DNA of 64,000 bases from CAWGMT01 sp963823675 (lineage in GTDB: Bacteria > Planctomycetota > Planctomycetia > Isosphaerales > Isosphaeraceae). Shown one piece after another: positions 42,226 through 51,262 of this stretch (the first letter of the stretch is position 1; every line of letters begins with the position of its first letter). The DNA lies in contig CAWGMT010000013.1 of the NCBI GenBank assembly GCA_963823675.1, positions 930,001 through 994,000 on the forward strand, read 5' to 3'. The notes under the pieces are model-generated. The model did no database searches and was not told where the DNA came from. It worked only from the letters and a program-made list of their open reading frames with translations. A program made the position numbers and the translations under genes.

Positions 42226-45066
42226 ATGATACGCGCGACGTTGGTTGGAATCGTCTTCTGCTTGCTGCCCTGGAAAAGCACGGCCGCTCTGGAAGCGACC
42301 CTCCCCAAGCCCGAGCATCCCCGGCCCGATGCGATGAGGGAGCTCTGGGTCAATCTCAACGGCGCGTGGGAGTTTCGCTTCGATGCCAGCGGAGAAGGAC
42401 TCGAGGCCGGCTGGGAGAAACCGGGCGCGAAGGGGTTCGACCGGACGATTGTCGTGCCGTTTCCCTGGGAGAGTGAGCTCTCGGGTATCCATCAAGCCAA
42501 AGGGGCGCCAAAAATCGGCTGGTATCGTCGCCGCTTCACCATCCCCAAGAAATTTCCGGTCGAGCAGAAGGTCTGGCTAAGGTTCGGCGCTGTCGACTGG
42601 AGAGCGGAAGTCTGGGTGAACGGTCGGAAGGTCGCGGAGCATGAGGGGGGATACACGCCTTTCGAGGCCGACATTTCCGACGCCGTCGTCCGTGCCGGTG
42701 AGAATGTCCTGGTCGTTCGCGCGTTCGATCCGACCGACCCCGGCTTGCCGACAGGCAAGCAAGTCGGCTGGTACACCCCCAGCTCGGGAATCTGGCAGAC
42801 CGTCTGGCTGGAAGCACGTCCCCAGACGTTCATCGCCGACTTTCATGTCGCGACCGCCATCCAGCCGGCTACCGCGCGCTTCAAGGTCAACCTGGCGGGA
42901 CTTGACCACGATCGCTACAAGCTCACCGTGAAAGGGGAAGACCCGGCAGTCGAGACCGCCGCCGTGGCGGTCGAGCCCGCTGGATCTTCCTCGGACGGCT
43001 CCGCGAATCACCGATCGCGCGTTACGGTGGAAGTCGAAGCCAAGGTGAAGAGCGCGGTATTGTGGTCCCCGGAAGCTCCTCACCTCTATGACGTGGTGCT
43101 CGAGCTTCAGGATCAAACCGGCAAGCCGATCGACACGATCCGTACCTACTTCGGCTTGCGCACCATCGCTCACGGCAAGTTCGGCGACGAGCCGTTCGAG
43201 CGGGTCCTCTTAAACGGCAAGCCCATCTATCTGCGGGCGGCCCTCGACCAGTCTTTCAACCCCAAGGGGCTCTACACCGCGCCCGACGACGAGTTTCTAA
43301 GACGCGACATGATCATCGCGAAGACGATGGGGCTCAACGGCCTGCGAATCCATATCAAGCCCGACGAGCCCCGCAGGCTGTACTGGGCCGACCGTCTGGG
43401 GGTCTTGATTCTCGAGGACATGCCCAACACCTGGCAGCAGAACGCTCGTGCCAAAGCGGCATGGGAGCTCACGATGCGAGAAGCCGTCGCCCGCGACCGG
43501 AACCATCCGGCGATCATCGCCTGGATCGCGTTCAATGAAACGTGGGGACTGGGAAAACCGGCCGATTACAAGCAGGACCACGACACCCAAGCCTGGGTCG
43601 GAAGAATGGTCGATGAGATCCGTGAGCTGGACGGACGCGACCGGCTCGTCGAGGACAATTCACCGTGCAACTACGACCACATCGTCAAGACGGACCTCAA
43701 TAGCTGGCATTTCTACATCGACGACCACCGGGCGGCCCGAGAGCACATCGAGCAGGTCGTCGCCAGAACGATGCCAGGCAGCACCTTCAATTACTGCCCG
43801 GGGCTCGCGCAGTCGGCAATCCCGCTCTTCAACTCCGAGTATGGGGCCGTTTCGGCCGGTGGGGGCGACCGCGACATTTCCTGGGGCCTGCGCGATCTGA
43901 CAACCCAGTTACGCAGGCATCCCAAGATTCAGGGGTTCGTCTACACCGAGCTTTGCGACATTGAATGGGAACATAACGGGCTCGTCAATTACGACCGGAC
44001 TCCGAAGTTGTTTGGATACGACACCTGGCTGCCGGACATGCGGCCCAACGAACTGCTCGGCGCTGACTTCATCGGCTACGACGCCCCGCCGGCCATCGTC
44101 GCCAAACCCGGCGAATCAATCAGTCTGCCCATCTTCGTGAGCCACTACTCCGAACGCACCGGGCCGGTCAAGGTGCGGTGGTGGGCCAGCGGGTACGACG
44201 AGGCGGCCGACATCAGAACCGTCGTCGAGCCCAGGAATGTCGCGATCACGTGGAAGCCCTATGACGTCGTCAACCTGGAGCCGCTCAAATTCAAGGCGCC
44301 GAACTTTCCATTAGTCGGCGCGGTTCTCTTGACACTCCGCGACGCGAATAACCAGCGATTCGCGGCCAATTTCGTCAATCTGGTCGTCAAGCCCGACCGG
44401 CCCTCGCCGCGAATACAGCGTCGAGGTACCAAGGATGTCGTCGTCCGCTTCGCGCCGGCCGATTTCGCCCGGCAGAGTTGGGCCAAGCCAGTCACCGCTC
44501 CCGCGGGCAAGGTCTATGGCCATGGCAAGGGCTTCTTCGAATACCGGATATTCCTTCCCGCTTCGGTCGTGAAAGCGCACGTCGAAACGTTTTACTATCT
44601 GATCGAGGTGGGATCGAAAGCGGCGCGCGAGCGCATGGATTGGCCCGAACGAACAAATCGGCAGGACTACCCTCAGACGGACGCCACCCGCTCGTTCAGC
44701 TCGATGCTGGCGCTTGCCGTGAACGGTCGAATCGCGGAGCGGATCACACTACCGGACGACGCGGCGGACGCACGCGGCGTGCTCTCGCATCTGGCCGGAA
44801 TCGAACCCGGGAGCCACGGCGAGCTCGCCGACGGGTTGGTCACGCTTTCCGAACGGGACCGAGCCATACTGGCCGCGGGCGAGCCGTTGGTTCTTCGCCT
44901 CGCGGTTCCGGGCGACGCACCCCATCTGGGAGGGCTGTGTATCTACGGCGCGAACACCGGTGAGTTGCCGCTGGACCCGACCCTGGTGTTCCATACGCGC
45001 GACCCACTGCCGGCCGATCTGGGTGTCGATCCCCAAGCACCGATCGCCCGGCCCGCCGGCCCTTGA
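42226..45066 (+). CDS. Exported glycoside hydrolase family 2 enzyme
   Basis: 946 residues from ATG 42226, with a signal peptide ('MIRATLVGIVFCLLPWKSTA'). Domains follow the GH2 order: sugar-binding jelly roll ('WVNLNGAWEFRFDASGEG', 'IGWYRRRFTIPKKF', 'VWVNGRKVAEHEGGYTPFEA'), immunoglobulin-like domain, and TIM barrel with acid/base Glu438 in 'WIAFNETWG' and nucleophile Glu538 in 'FNSEYGAV'. About 300 further residues include extra beta domains. GH2 covers beta-galactosidase, beta-glucuronidase and beta-mannosidase; the specificity cannot be read here. Probably periplasmic polysaccharide breakdown. It stands alone between a phosphatase gene and a convergent regulator. Confidence 0.92.
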   Translation: MIRATLVGIVFCLLPWKSTAALEATLPKPEHPRPDAMRELWVNLNGAWEFRFDASGEGLEAGWEKPGAKGFDRTIVVPFPWESELSGIHQAKGAPKIGWYRRRFTIPKKFPVEQKVWLRFGAVDWRAEVWVNGRKVAEHEGGYTPFEADISDAVVRAGENVLVVRAFDPTDPGLPTGKQVGWYTPSSGIWQTVWLEARPQTFIADFHVATAIQPATARFKVNLAGLDHDRYKLTVKGEDPAVETAAVAVEPAGSSSDGSANHRSRVTVEVEAKVKSAVLWSPEAPHLYDVVLELQDQTGKPIDTIRTYFGLRTIAHGKFGDEPFERVLLNGKPIYLRAALDQSFNPKGLYTAPDDEFLRRDMIIAKTMGLNGLRIHIKPDEPRRLYWADRLGVLILEDMPNTWQQNARAKAAWELTMREAVARDRNHPAIIAWIAFNETWGLGKPADYKQDHDTQAWVGRMVDEIRELDGRDRLVEDNSPCNYDHIVKTDLNSWHFYIDDHRAAREHIEQVVARTMPGSTFNYCPGLAQSAIPLFNSEYGAVSAGGGDRDISWGLRDLTTQLRRHPKIQGFVYTELCDIEWEHNGLVNYDRTPKLFGYDTWLPDMRPNELLGADFIGYDAPPAIVAKPGESISLPIFVSHYSERTGPVKVRWWASGYDEAADIRTVVEPRNVAITWKPYDVVNLEPLKFKAPNFPLVGAVLLTLRDANNQRFAANFVNLVVKPDRPSPRIQRRGTKDVVVRFAPADFARQSWAKPVTAPAGKVYGHGKGFFEYRIFLPASVVKAHVETFYYLIEVGSKAARERMDWPERTNRQDYPQTDATRSFSSMLALAVNGRIAERITLPDDAADARGVLSHLAGIEPGSHGELADGLVTLSERDRAILAAGEPLVLRLAVPGDAPHLGGLCIYGANTGELPLDPTLVFHTRDPLPADLGVDPQAPIARPAGP

Positions 45067-45112
45067 GGCGAAATCTCCGTCCTGGCGAGGCGAAATAGCC
45101 TTGCACGATTCG

Positions 45113-45174
45113 GGGAGGGCGAACCTCCGTGTGAGCCGGTTGTTTGCCTGGCTCGGACGGAGCCTAGCCCTCCC
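45113..45174. terminator. Large hairpin between convergent genes
   Basis: Three stacked stems: 45113-45120 with 45167-45174 (GGGAGGGC/GCCCTCCC), 45125-45130 with 45157-45162 (CTCCGT/ACGGAG) and 45133-45137 with 45150-45154 (GAGCC/GGCTC). It lies 47 bp after GH2 and 51 bp from the end of the opposing HTH gene. No U-run, so it may act as a factor-assisted bidirectional terminator or a repeat element. Confidence 0.55.
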
Positions 45175-45224
45175 AGGATCACGAAACCCCATTTAGGCCG
45201 CCTGGCATTCGGGTCAAGCCGGCT

Positions 45225-45512
45225 TCACGGCTGGCTGTCACGATCGAGAAATCGCTCGCCGTCGCCTGTGAACATCCAGTGCGGGTGCGCGCCCGTCACT
45301 TCGATAAAGCGCAAGATCGCGTGCGCCGGAACGGTGCGACCGATTTCATATTGATGCAGCGTGCCGAACGGAATTCCCAGAGCTTCGGCTAACAAGGGAC
45401 CGCCGTGCTCGCCGTAAAGCGCGACCCGGATCTCGCGCATCCGCGCCGCGACATCAGACTTGATCGCCTGCCAATCGCAATCGGGAATTGACTCATCCAT
45501 GGGAGCCGCCAT
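45225..45512 (-). CDS. HTH (XRE-like) transcriptional regulator
   Basis: 95 residues: 'VAARMREIRVALYGEHGGPL', 'LAEALGIPFGTLHQYEIGRT' (helix-turn-helix) and 'VPAHAILRFIEVTGAHPHWM'. ATG 45512 or ATG 45500 may be the start. The fold resembles phage-type repressors of the XRE group. No neighbouring target gene is evident. Confidence 0.75.
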   Translation of the reverse strand: MAAPMDESIPDCDWQAIKSDVAARMREIRVALYGEHGGPLLAEALGIPFGTLHQYEIGRTVPAHAILRFIEVTGAHPHWMFTGDGERFLDRDSQP

Positions 45513-45895
45513 TGAGACCAGAATGTCAATACGTTGCGCGGTTTCGCTGGAAAACTGCTGCGGTCAAGGATGACCGGCAGCAACTCCAATTGTAATCATA
45601 GGCGGCGGTTGACGCAGAACGGGCGGCGCGTCGATCAGATTTCCGGCCGAGAATCACCGCAAAGGCCTTAACTAACTATGCCTGAACCACTTCTGACATG
45701 GTGCGCGTCGGTGGCGCAGACGTCACAAGCGTTGCAGGCAACGCCGCAACGCTGAGCGCGGAAAATCTAATTCAAGAAAAATTCAAGAATTCCGTGACGC
45801 AGGCGTTCGCAGATCTCGGTCCTAAGTTCAGAGCGGTCATGAAGGCCGCCAGAAACAGGACAGCCTAATGTCGGGACGAGGCGAGGTCTGGACGC
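45513..45895. other. Intergenic region
   Basis: Spacer with a short direct repeat (TTCAAGAA at 45772 and 45783). Promoters for the HTH gene (leftward) and the following hypothetical gene are expected. No other feature recognised. Confidence 0.4.
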
Positions 45896-46504
45896 GTGAT
45901 ACCGCATCAAGAAGTGATCGATGATATGGCGTGCCGCATTGAGACTGCTTACCGGCTCCGCTGCCCGCGGTGGTGGGGGGGTTGCTCGACGGCAAGAGTG
46001 TGGGATCAGGCGGCTCTCTACCTCTGGCAGGCTCATGCCGAAGACCCAGAGCGAGTTCCGCTGGACGCGGGGCTCTTTGTCGCGGCTCAAGACATCTCAT
46101 GCCGGTTTGCCAACCCCTGGTTTGATCTCGCTCGACCTGAAGCAATCAAGCGCTATCGATCACGAGTCAATCAGATCGTGCGACAGCTCAGGACCGAGCT
46201 GAAGAGAGAGATCGGGCGGGCCGAGCGCGCGATCCGGCGGGGCGACGCCATCCGCGAAGTCTTGAGGCCTGGGAATCGCCGTCTCTCGCCGCTGGGGTGT
46301 TACATCACGGCATTGCGGGCCGATCGTGCCGATCTCGCTCAACACTTTGTGGGCGCCGCCACGTTGCAGCATCAGTCTTGCCCGTTGTATCGGGTGGCAA
46401 GCTCCGCGCTGATTCCCGATGAATACTATCTGTTCGATCGATTTCCCCTGGCGCCCCGCGGCCGAAACGCCCAGGCCGGAGTGCTCCTGCCGACTCTGAA
46501 CTAA
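45896..46504 (+). CDS. Hypothetical protein
   Basis: 202 residues: 'CPRWWGGCSTARVWDQAALY', 'DAGLFVAAQDISCRFANPWF', 'YRSRVNQIVRQLRTELKREI', 'LSPLGCYITALRADRADLAQ' and 'SSALIPDEYYLFDRFPLAP'. Helical and charged in the middle; no signal peptide. I know no family. After the TAA at 46502-46504 the same frame stays protein-like for about 50 codons ('LADAYRYRWHQI', 'GMYYVLIGRGNHSLPLDGS'), so the stop may be a mutation or sequence error and the original protein may have ended near 46660. Confidence 0.6.
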   Translation: MIPHQEVIDDMACRIETAYRLRCPRWWGGCSTARVWDQAALYLWQAHAEDPERVPLDAGLFVAAQDISCRFANPWFDLARPEAIKRYRSRVNQIVRQLRTELKREIGRAERAIRRGDAIREVLRPGNRRLSPLGCYITALRADRADLAQHFVGAATLQHQSCPLYRVASSALIPDEYYLFDRFPLAPRGRNAQAGVLLPTLN

Positions 46505-46886
46505 ACGCTCGCGGTTATCGCGCTCGCCGACGCTTACCGCTATCGCTGGCATCAAATCGCGTCTACACACGATCTGGATCGTGGAATGTATTATGTTCTG
46601 ATCGGGCGGGGCAATCACTCGCTCCCGCTCGACGGGTCGGCCTGCCGAAAGAAGTCCTGAGGCTTCCTCTCTAAACTCGTTGCCCGGTCGCCCCATGATC
46701 GCTCCGATTCACTTCGAGTCGAGCGGTTTGATTGGGTGGTCGTACGGATGAGTTGGTCCGCTTTCGCATTGCCAGCCCGCTGGCCGTGCGAGGTTGCGGG
46801 GTATCCGTTTGTGATCGCTCTCGCGGTCGGTTGCCCGATCTTCCGCCAAAAGTCATCGTTGCGCTTTTTGATGAAGGAGATTTCCG
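46505..46886. other. Region after the hypothetical gene
   Basis: The first 155 bp may be a read-through extension of the preceding gene, as described there. The remainder holds AAGGAG at 46875, the ribosome-binding site of the next gene. Nothing else recognised. Confidence 0.35.
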
Positions 46887-47108
46887 ATGCGTACTCGCCG
46901 AGAATTCACACCCGTGGTTGATTTCATGCCCAGCAGGATTTCCCCAAGCGCCACCGGGGCGGCGCTGGCAGCAGCAATTTCCCACGGCGCTTCGCTCCAT
47001 CCCGCGCCGCCCATTCCGCAGATGGGCGCTATGGACGATACGTCGGGAGGCTCTAGTTCCACGATCGTTGCTGGCGAACCTACGCCACCGGCCACGATTA
47101 ATTGTTAA
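46887..47108 (+). CDS. Small planctomycete protein with an 'RREFTP...MPSRI.PS' N-terminus
   Basis: 73 residues from ATG 46887, with AAGGAG 7 nt upstream. 'MRTRREFTPVVDFMPSRISP' followed by Ala/Ser/Pro-rich, low-complexity sequence ('HPAPPIPQMGAMDDTSGG'). Short proteins with this opening recur in planctomycetes; the segment may be related to the LExLExR leader of exported proteins. No known function. Confidence 0.6.
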   Translation: MRTRREFTPVVDFMPSRISPSATGAALAAAISHGASLHPAPPIPQMGAMDDTSGGSSSTIVAGEPTPPATINC

Positions 47109-47535
47109 GGCAGTGGCGTAGCGACTATGCGCTGACCTCGAATTTCGGCGGTTTTGAGTCGGCGTCCGAGCGGAATTCGCTTTCGAACGGCTCGTGCGCG
47201 CCAGGCTTTCACTCTCGATCGTGGCGACATTGCCTGTTTTGGCCACCTCTGATGTGGAAGTGGCTTTCTTAAGACAAGATGGCGCGGATTTGGAACGAGC
47301 TAGGTCCGATCTGGCAGCAGGGACATACACCAGTTTTACCATTCAACCCATCTTAAGCATTTTTCGGGAGGCCGATCCGGTCGATTGCTTTTTTTTGGGT
47401 TAAAGTCCTTTTCTCCCCTTGGTGACTGAGGCTACAATAGTCGCCAACGCCGGGGTAGCGGTGCCGTGGGCAACTCAATCGAGAGGGAGTTGCCGGGCGG
47501 GTGCCTCCATGTCCCAGCGCCAAAGGGGGTGTGCC
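47109..47535. other. Intergenic region upstream of the third sigma gene
   Basis: No gene supported. Contains a T8 run (47390-47397) and TACAAT at 47433, a possible -10 element for the sigma/kinase operon. Confidence 0.4.
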
Positions 47536-48120
47536 ATGACGCAGTTGTCTTGTTCTGAGGTCGGGGACGATCTCACGAAAGCCCTGCAGGAGGCACAAAA
47601 GGGAAGTCAAGACGCCTGGAAAACGCTGTTCGACGAATGTTATCCCAAGGTCAGACGGGTTGTGCGGCGCCGACTCAACCGGTCGATGCGGTCGCTGTAC
47701 GATTCCACGGATTTTGCCAACGACGCGATGGAGAACCTCGCGGCCAATCTGGATCAACTCGAATTCTCATCGGTCAACTCGCTCATTGCTTTTCTGGCGC
47801 GAGTCGCCGAACAGAAGGTAATCGACGAATACCGTCGCCAGCACACGCTGAAGCGCGATCTCAGCCGGGTACTACCGCTTGGGGTCATGGCCGCTGATAC
47901 CAGCCCGGTGCAACTGGAGTCGGATGAACCTACCGCCAGTCAACTCGCTCAGGCCAACGAGACGCACGAGCGCCTGATGGCTCGTGACGACGCGACCGAG
48001 CGCGACATCATCGAGCTGAGGAACCAGGGATATTCCAATTCGGATATCGCCGAGCGGACCGGCTGGAATATTCGCAGGGTTCAACGGTTCCTGAAAGATC
48101 TGCTCGATTCGCTGCCTTAA
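47536..48120 (+). CDS. ECF RNA polymerase sigma factor
   Basis: 194 residues from ATG 47536 (AAAGGGGGT upstream). Region 2: 'GSQDAWKTLFDECYPKVRRV', 'MRSLYDSTDFANDAMENLA' and 'FLARVAEQKVIDEYRRQHT'. Region 4: 'RDIIELRNQGYSNSDIAERT' and 'GWNIRRVQRFLKDLLDSLP'. It belongs to a different ECF subgroup from the TIGR02999-like factors at 11077 and 21802, having the 'STDFANDAMENL' signature often seen in planctomycete ECF genes next to kinases. The kinase gene starts 14 bp after the stop, so the two are certainly co-transcribed. Confidence 0.9.
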   Translation: MTQLSCSEVGDDLTKALQEAQKGSQDAWKTLFDECYPKVRRVVRRRLNRSMRSLYDSTDFANDAMENLAANLDQLEFSSVNSLIAFLARVAEQKVIDEYRRQHTLKRDLSRVLPLGVMAADTSPVQLESDEPTASQLAQANETHERLMARDDATERDIIELRNQGYSNSDIAERTGWNIRRVQRFLKDLLDSLP

Positions 48121-48134
48121 TCCGGAGTCCGACC

Positions 48135-51100
48135 ATGAACCCGCTTCTTGCGTCGGCCCGCCTGGGCAGCGGGGTCGATCTTGTGGAGCGCGCTGTCCTG
48201 TCCTTTGAACAGGAGTGGCGCAGCCACGGCGAAGTCCGGCTCGAGCAGTACTGGCCGGATCAATGCCGAGCGCAGGGCATCGACCCGAGTGACTCGATGG
48301 CAATCCTTGCCGAGTTGATCAAAGCTGATCTACGGCTTCGTTTCGACAATGGGCAGTCCCCCACGGTCGCCAGCTACCTCGAACAGTTCCCCAAGCTGTG
48401 CCAGACGGATAGCCGGGTGCTGAGCTTGATCTATGAGGAGTTCTGCCTCCGAGAGGAGGGTGGGGACGCCCCGGATGTCGAGTCGTTCTGCGGCCGTTAT
48501 CCGCGCTGGAAGGATTCGTTGATCGCGCAGCTCCAGTACCACCGTCTGTTCAGCCAGGCGGCTGGAGGGCGACCCCCTGCGCCTCAATTTCCCGGCGTGG
48601 GTGAATGTTTCGAGGAATTTCAACTCGTTTCGCTGCTGGGTCGCGGTGGGACTTCGCGTGTTTTCTTGGCCAGGGACCTCTCGCTGGGTGGAAAACAAGT
48701 CGTCCTGAAAGTCTCCCTCGATCGCGGCGATGAGCCGAAGCTCCACGGACCGCTGGACCACCCTCATATCGTGCCGGCCAACTCAGTGGCGTTTCAGCCC
48801 GACAAGCACCTGCGCGGCCTGTCGATGCCCTACCATCCCGGGCTTGCGCTCGACGTCGTCCTATCGCGCTCGAGCGCAGAGGCACGGCCGCGCAAGGCAA
48901 TCGAGCTGTGGCACGTGCTGGTTGACGGCTCGGCCAAGAGCCTTATTTCCAGCGCCGACCCCAAGAAAGAAGCTCTGCTGACGGCGGAAGTGCGTCGCGC
49001 CGGTCCGCGCGGCGACGGTTGGGAGGGATTTCCAGTCCGCGGGACCTTCGCTCAAGGCGCCGCCTGGCTCGCCATGATCGTGGCTCGAGCGCTCCACTAC
49101 GCACATGGAATGGGAACCTATCACCGCGACGTCAAGCCCGGCAACGTATTGTTGACGCTCCGACACGGACCGCTGTTGTTTGATTTCAACCTGGCGGAGT
49201 CTCCCCACTCGGCACAGCAGGCGCAGGAAGCGATCCATGGGGGCACTCTCCCGTACATGGCCCCCGAGCAGATTGAGGCCTTCCTCAACCCGAAGCTCTG
49301 GGGCAAGGTCAGCGCACGGGCCGATGTTTACTCGCTGGGACTGGTTTTGCGCGAGCTCTTGACCGGCCAGATGCCCGAGTTGCCGGACGAAAAGCTCGCG
49401 CCCGCGCGCGCCATGCGCCAGGTTCTTGACCGCAGGCCCCTTCTCGAAACCAAAGTTCGCCGCATTGACCCCAGGATTCCTCATGCCCTGGAGGCGATTG
49501 TTACCAAGTGCCTGGCGGTTTCACCCGATGATCGGTATCGCGACGCGCACGCCTTGGCGCAAGACCTCGAGCGATTCCTGGGCCATCAGCCCCTTCTTCA
49601 CGCCACCAATCCTTCAAGCCGTGAGCGGCTAACCAATTGGGGAAGGCGTCACCGCTGGATACTCCTGAGCGCAACCGCGAATCTCATCCTGCTGGGGGTA
49701 CTGCTTCGTAAGCCGATCGCAGATCGCTTCCTTCCTCCGGTCCACTCGCAGCCGGCGTTCCAAGCGGCCATTCTTCACCTCCAACAAAACAATTGTTACC
49801 AGGCCATCCGCTCCCTGGAGTCGTTGCTCCCAAGCTATTCGGAAAATGTACTCGTCAGAAGCTATCTGGCATTCGCGCTCGATCGGCAAGGAGGAATGAC
49901 CAGGGAGAGCGATGCGGAGCTCCGCAAGGCCCTGTCGTCTCCAGATAGTAACCGCAGGCTCTTGGACTGGGGCTCGAAAGACCCTGAGCTCGGGGACTAC
50001 CTTGAAACCTTCGCGGTGTCTCGAATCAAAGAGGCTGAGGACAAGGCCGCCTTCGAGCTCTTTGGCGAAGATGAGGAGCGTGAGTATTTGGCTGCGCACC
50101 AGGAAAGTTTTAAACTGGCGGCGCAGGCTCTAAGGTTCCTGGAGTTACTTGGACGAGATTCATTGGAATTGCAAATCCAACAGGCGAAAGTCGAGGAATT
50201 CCGCGGTAATTATTCTGGCGCCCTCACACGCCTGAGTCGGACAATCGACGCCGCAGCGCAAACGGAGGCTCCGCCCAACGCTCCCGATGACGATCTGGCG
50301 TTGGATACCTTGTATGCGTGCCACGCGATAAGGTGCCGGGTTGCCATCCGCGGGGCCGATCAATCGAGGCGGAACGGGTTTCTTTCCGACGCCAGCGCGG
50401 GGCTCGATCTTTTGCAAAAAGCTGAAGAAGACCTGCGCTTCTGCAAAAAATTTCTCGATTCCCGATCTCTAGCTTTTGGCTTGGGCTCGCCCCGGTTCAA
50501 GAAATTCGAGTTTCTCAAGAACAAGCTGGGATTGAAGCTCACCCAGGTCGAGCTCGAGCTCGACCTCGGCATGATTTCCGATGCCCGGCGGCACCTCGAA
50601 GGTAAAGGGGGTGCCAAAGAGATGAAAACCGCTGTGAGCATCGCGGCAAGCAGCAACGGTCTCCAACTTCCGAAAATGGAGCGCGTAAGCAAGAGGCTGA
50701 CGGATGCCTTGGATCGGCTGCATGTCCGAGAGGCTGACCAAAAGGTTGAGGCCAGAACCGAGTCCGGATCAGACGGCCGAGAGTACGAAGGAAGCGGGGT
50801 AGGTTCGCGATTGGATGCCTGGTCGTCGGATCGAGACCCGGAAAAGCGCAACCAGGCGGTGCCGCCTCGCGCCGGATTCGCTCTTGGCTGTAAGCAGCAG
50901 CGGCAACTCAAGACAACCATGGACCTGATTACAGAAATCTGGGCCGGACTCAAAGACGCGGGGCTGCCCGAGGTAATGCTTTACCTTCCCGACGGCTCCG
51001 CCTGCCGCTGCCACTGGGACGATACAGCCCTGATCGGGAACATCCGGGTCGCGCTGCTGGCCGATCAGGACCGCAAGGTGGTGCGGGTGATGCCGGTCCA

Positions 51101-51218
51101 CGAATGCCAGGGCATCGGCATCGCCAGCCCAAAGGGCACCGACCCGGCAGGGTATCGGACCGTCATTCAGAGCAAGCTCAATGAGCGATTCGCCCCCAAG
51201 CCGAGCTCGTCAGATTGA
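48135..51218 (+). CDS. Ser/Thr protein kinase with a DFN activation motif
   Basis: 1027 residues. An N-terminal 160-residue helical region ('VASYLEQFPKLCQTDSRVL', 'DVESFCGRYPRWKDSLIAQL') resembles the segment of other ECF-linked planctomycete kinases. Kinase domain 163-485: GRGGTS at 169-174, Lys192, HRDVKPGN with Asp332, then 'LLFDFNLAES' where DFG reads DFN (350-352), and APEQ 376-379. A long insert (about 245-305) precedes the catalytic loop. One transmembrane segment (about 508-524). The C-terminal 500 residues are helical, TPR-like, ending in 'GLPEVMLYLPDGSACRCHWD'. Retention of Lys, HRD Asp and DFN Asp suggests activity. Tightly coupled to the upstream sigma gene. Confidence 0.88.
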   Translation: MNPLLASARLGSGVDLVERAVLSFEQEWRSHGEVRLEQYWPDQCRAQGIDPSDSMAILAELIKADLRLRFDNGQSPTVASYLEQFPKLCQTDSRVLSLIYEEFCLREEGGDAPDVESFCGRYPRWKDSLIAQLQYHRLFSQAAGGRPPAPQFPGVGECFEEFQLVSLLGRGGTSRVFLARDLSLGGKQVVLKVSLDRGDEPKLHGPLDHPHIVPANSVAFQPDKHLRGLSMPYHPGLALDVVLSRSSAEARPRKAIELWHVLVDGSAKSLISSADPKKEALLTAEVRRAGPRGDGWEGFPVRGTFAQGAAWLAMIVARALHYAHGMGTYHRDVKPGNVLLTLRHGPLLFDFNLAESPHSAQQAQEAIHGGTLPYMAPEQIEAFLNPKLWGKVSARADVYSLGLVLRELLTGQMPELPDEKLAPARAMRQVLDRRPLLETKVRRIDPRIPHALEAIVTKCLAVSPDDRYRDAHALAQDLERFLGHQPLLHATNPSSRERLTNWGRRHRWILLSATANLILLGVLLRKPIADRFLPPVHSQPAFQAAILHLQQNNCYQAIRSLESLLPSYSENVLVRSYLAFALDRQGGMTRESDAELRKALSSPDSNRRLLDWGSKDPELGDYLETFAVSRIKEAEDKAAFELFGEDEEREYLAAHQESFKLAAQALRFLELLGRDSLELQIQQAKVEEFRGNYSGALTRLSRTIDAAAQTEAPPNAPDDDLALDTLYACHAIRCRVAIRGADQSRRNGFLSDASAGLDLLQKAEEDLRFCKKFLDSRSLAFGLGSPRFKKFEFLKNKLGLKLTQVELELDLGMISDARRHLEGKGGAKEMKTAVSIAASSNGLQLPKMERVSKRLTDALDRLHVREADQKVEARTESGSDGREYEGSGVGSRLDAWSSDRDPEKRNQAVPPRAGFALGCKQQRQLKTTMDLITEIWAGLKDAGLPEVMLYLPDGSACRCHWDDTALIGNIRVALLADQDRKVVRVMPVHECQGIGIASPKGTDPAGYRTVIQSKLNERFAPKPSSSD

Positions 51219-51262
51219 CGTCTCACCGCCATTAGATTCTTTCTCGATTTCTCCCCAGATCG

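Noticed and set aside
46671..47342. A 223-codon minus-strand frame
   Set aside because: Basic, Ser/Arg-rich translation without domains; the + strand gene at 46887 has a proper ribosome-binding site and a lineage-typical opening.
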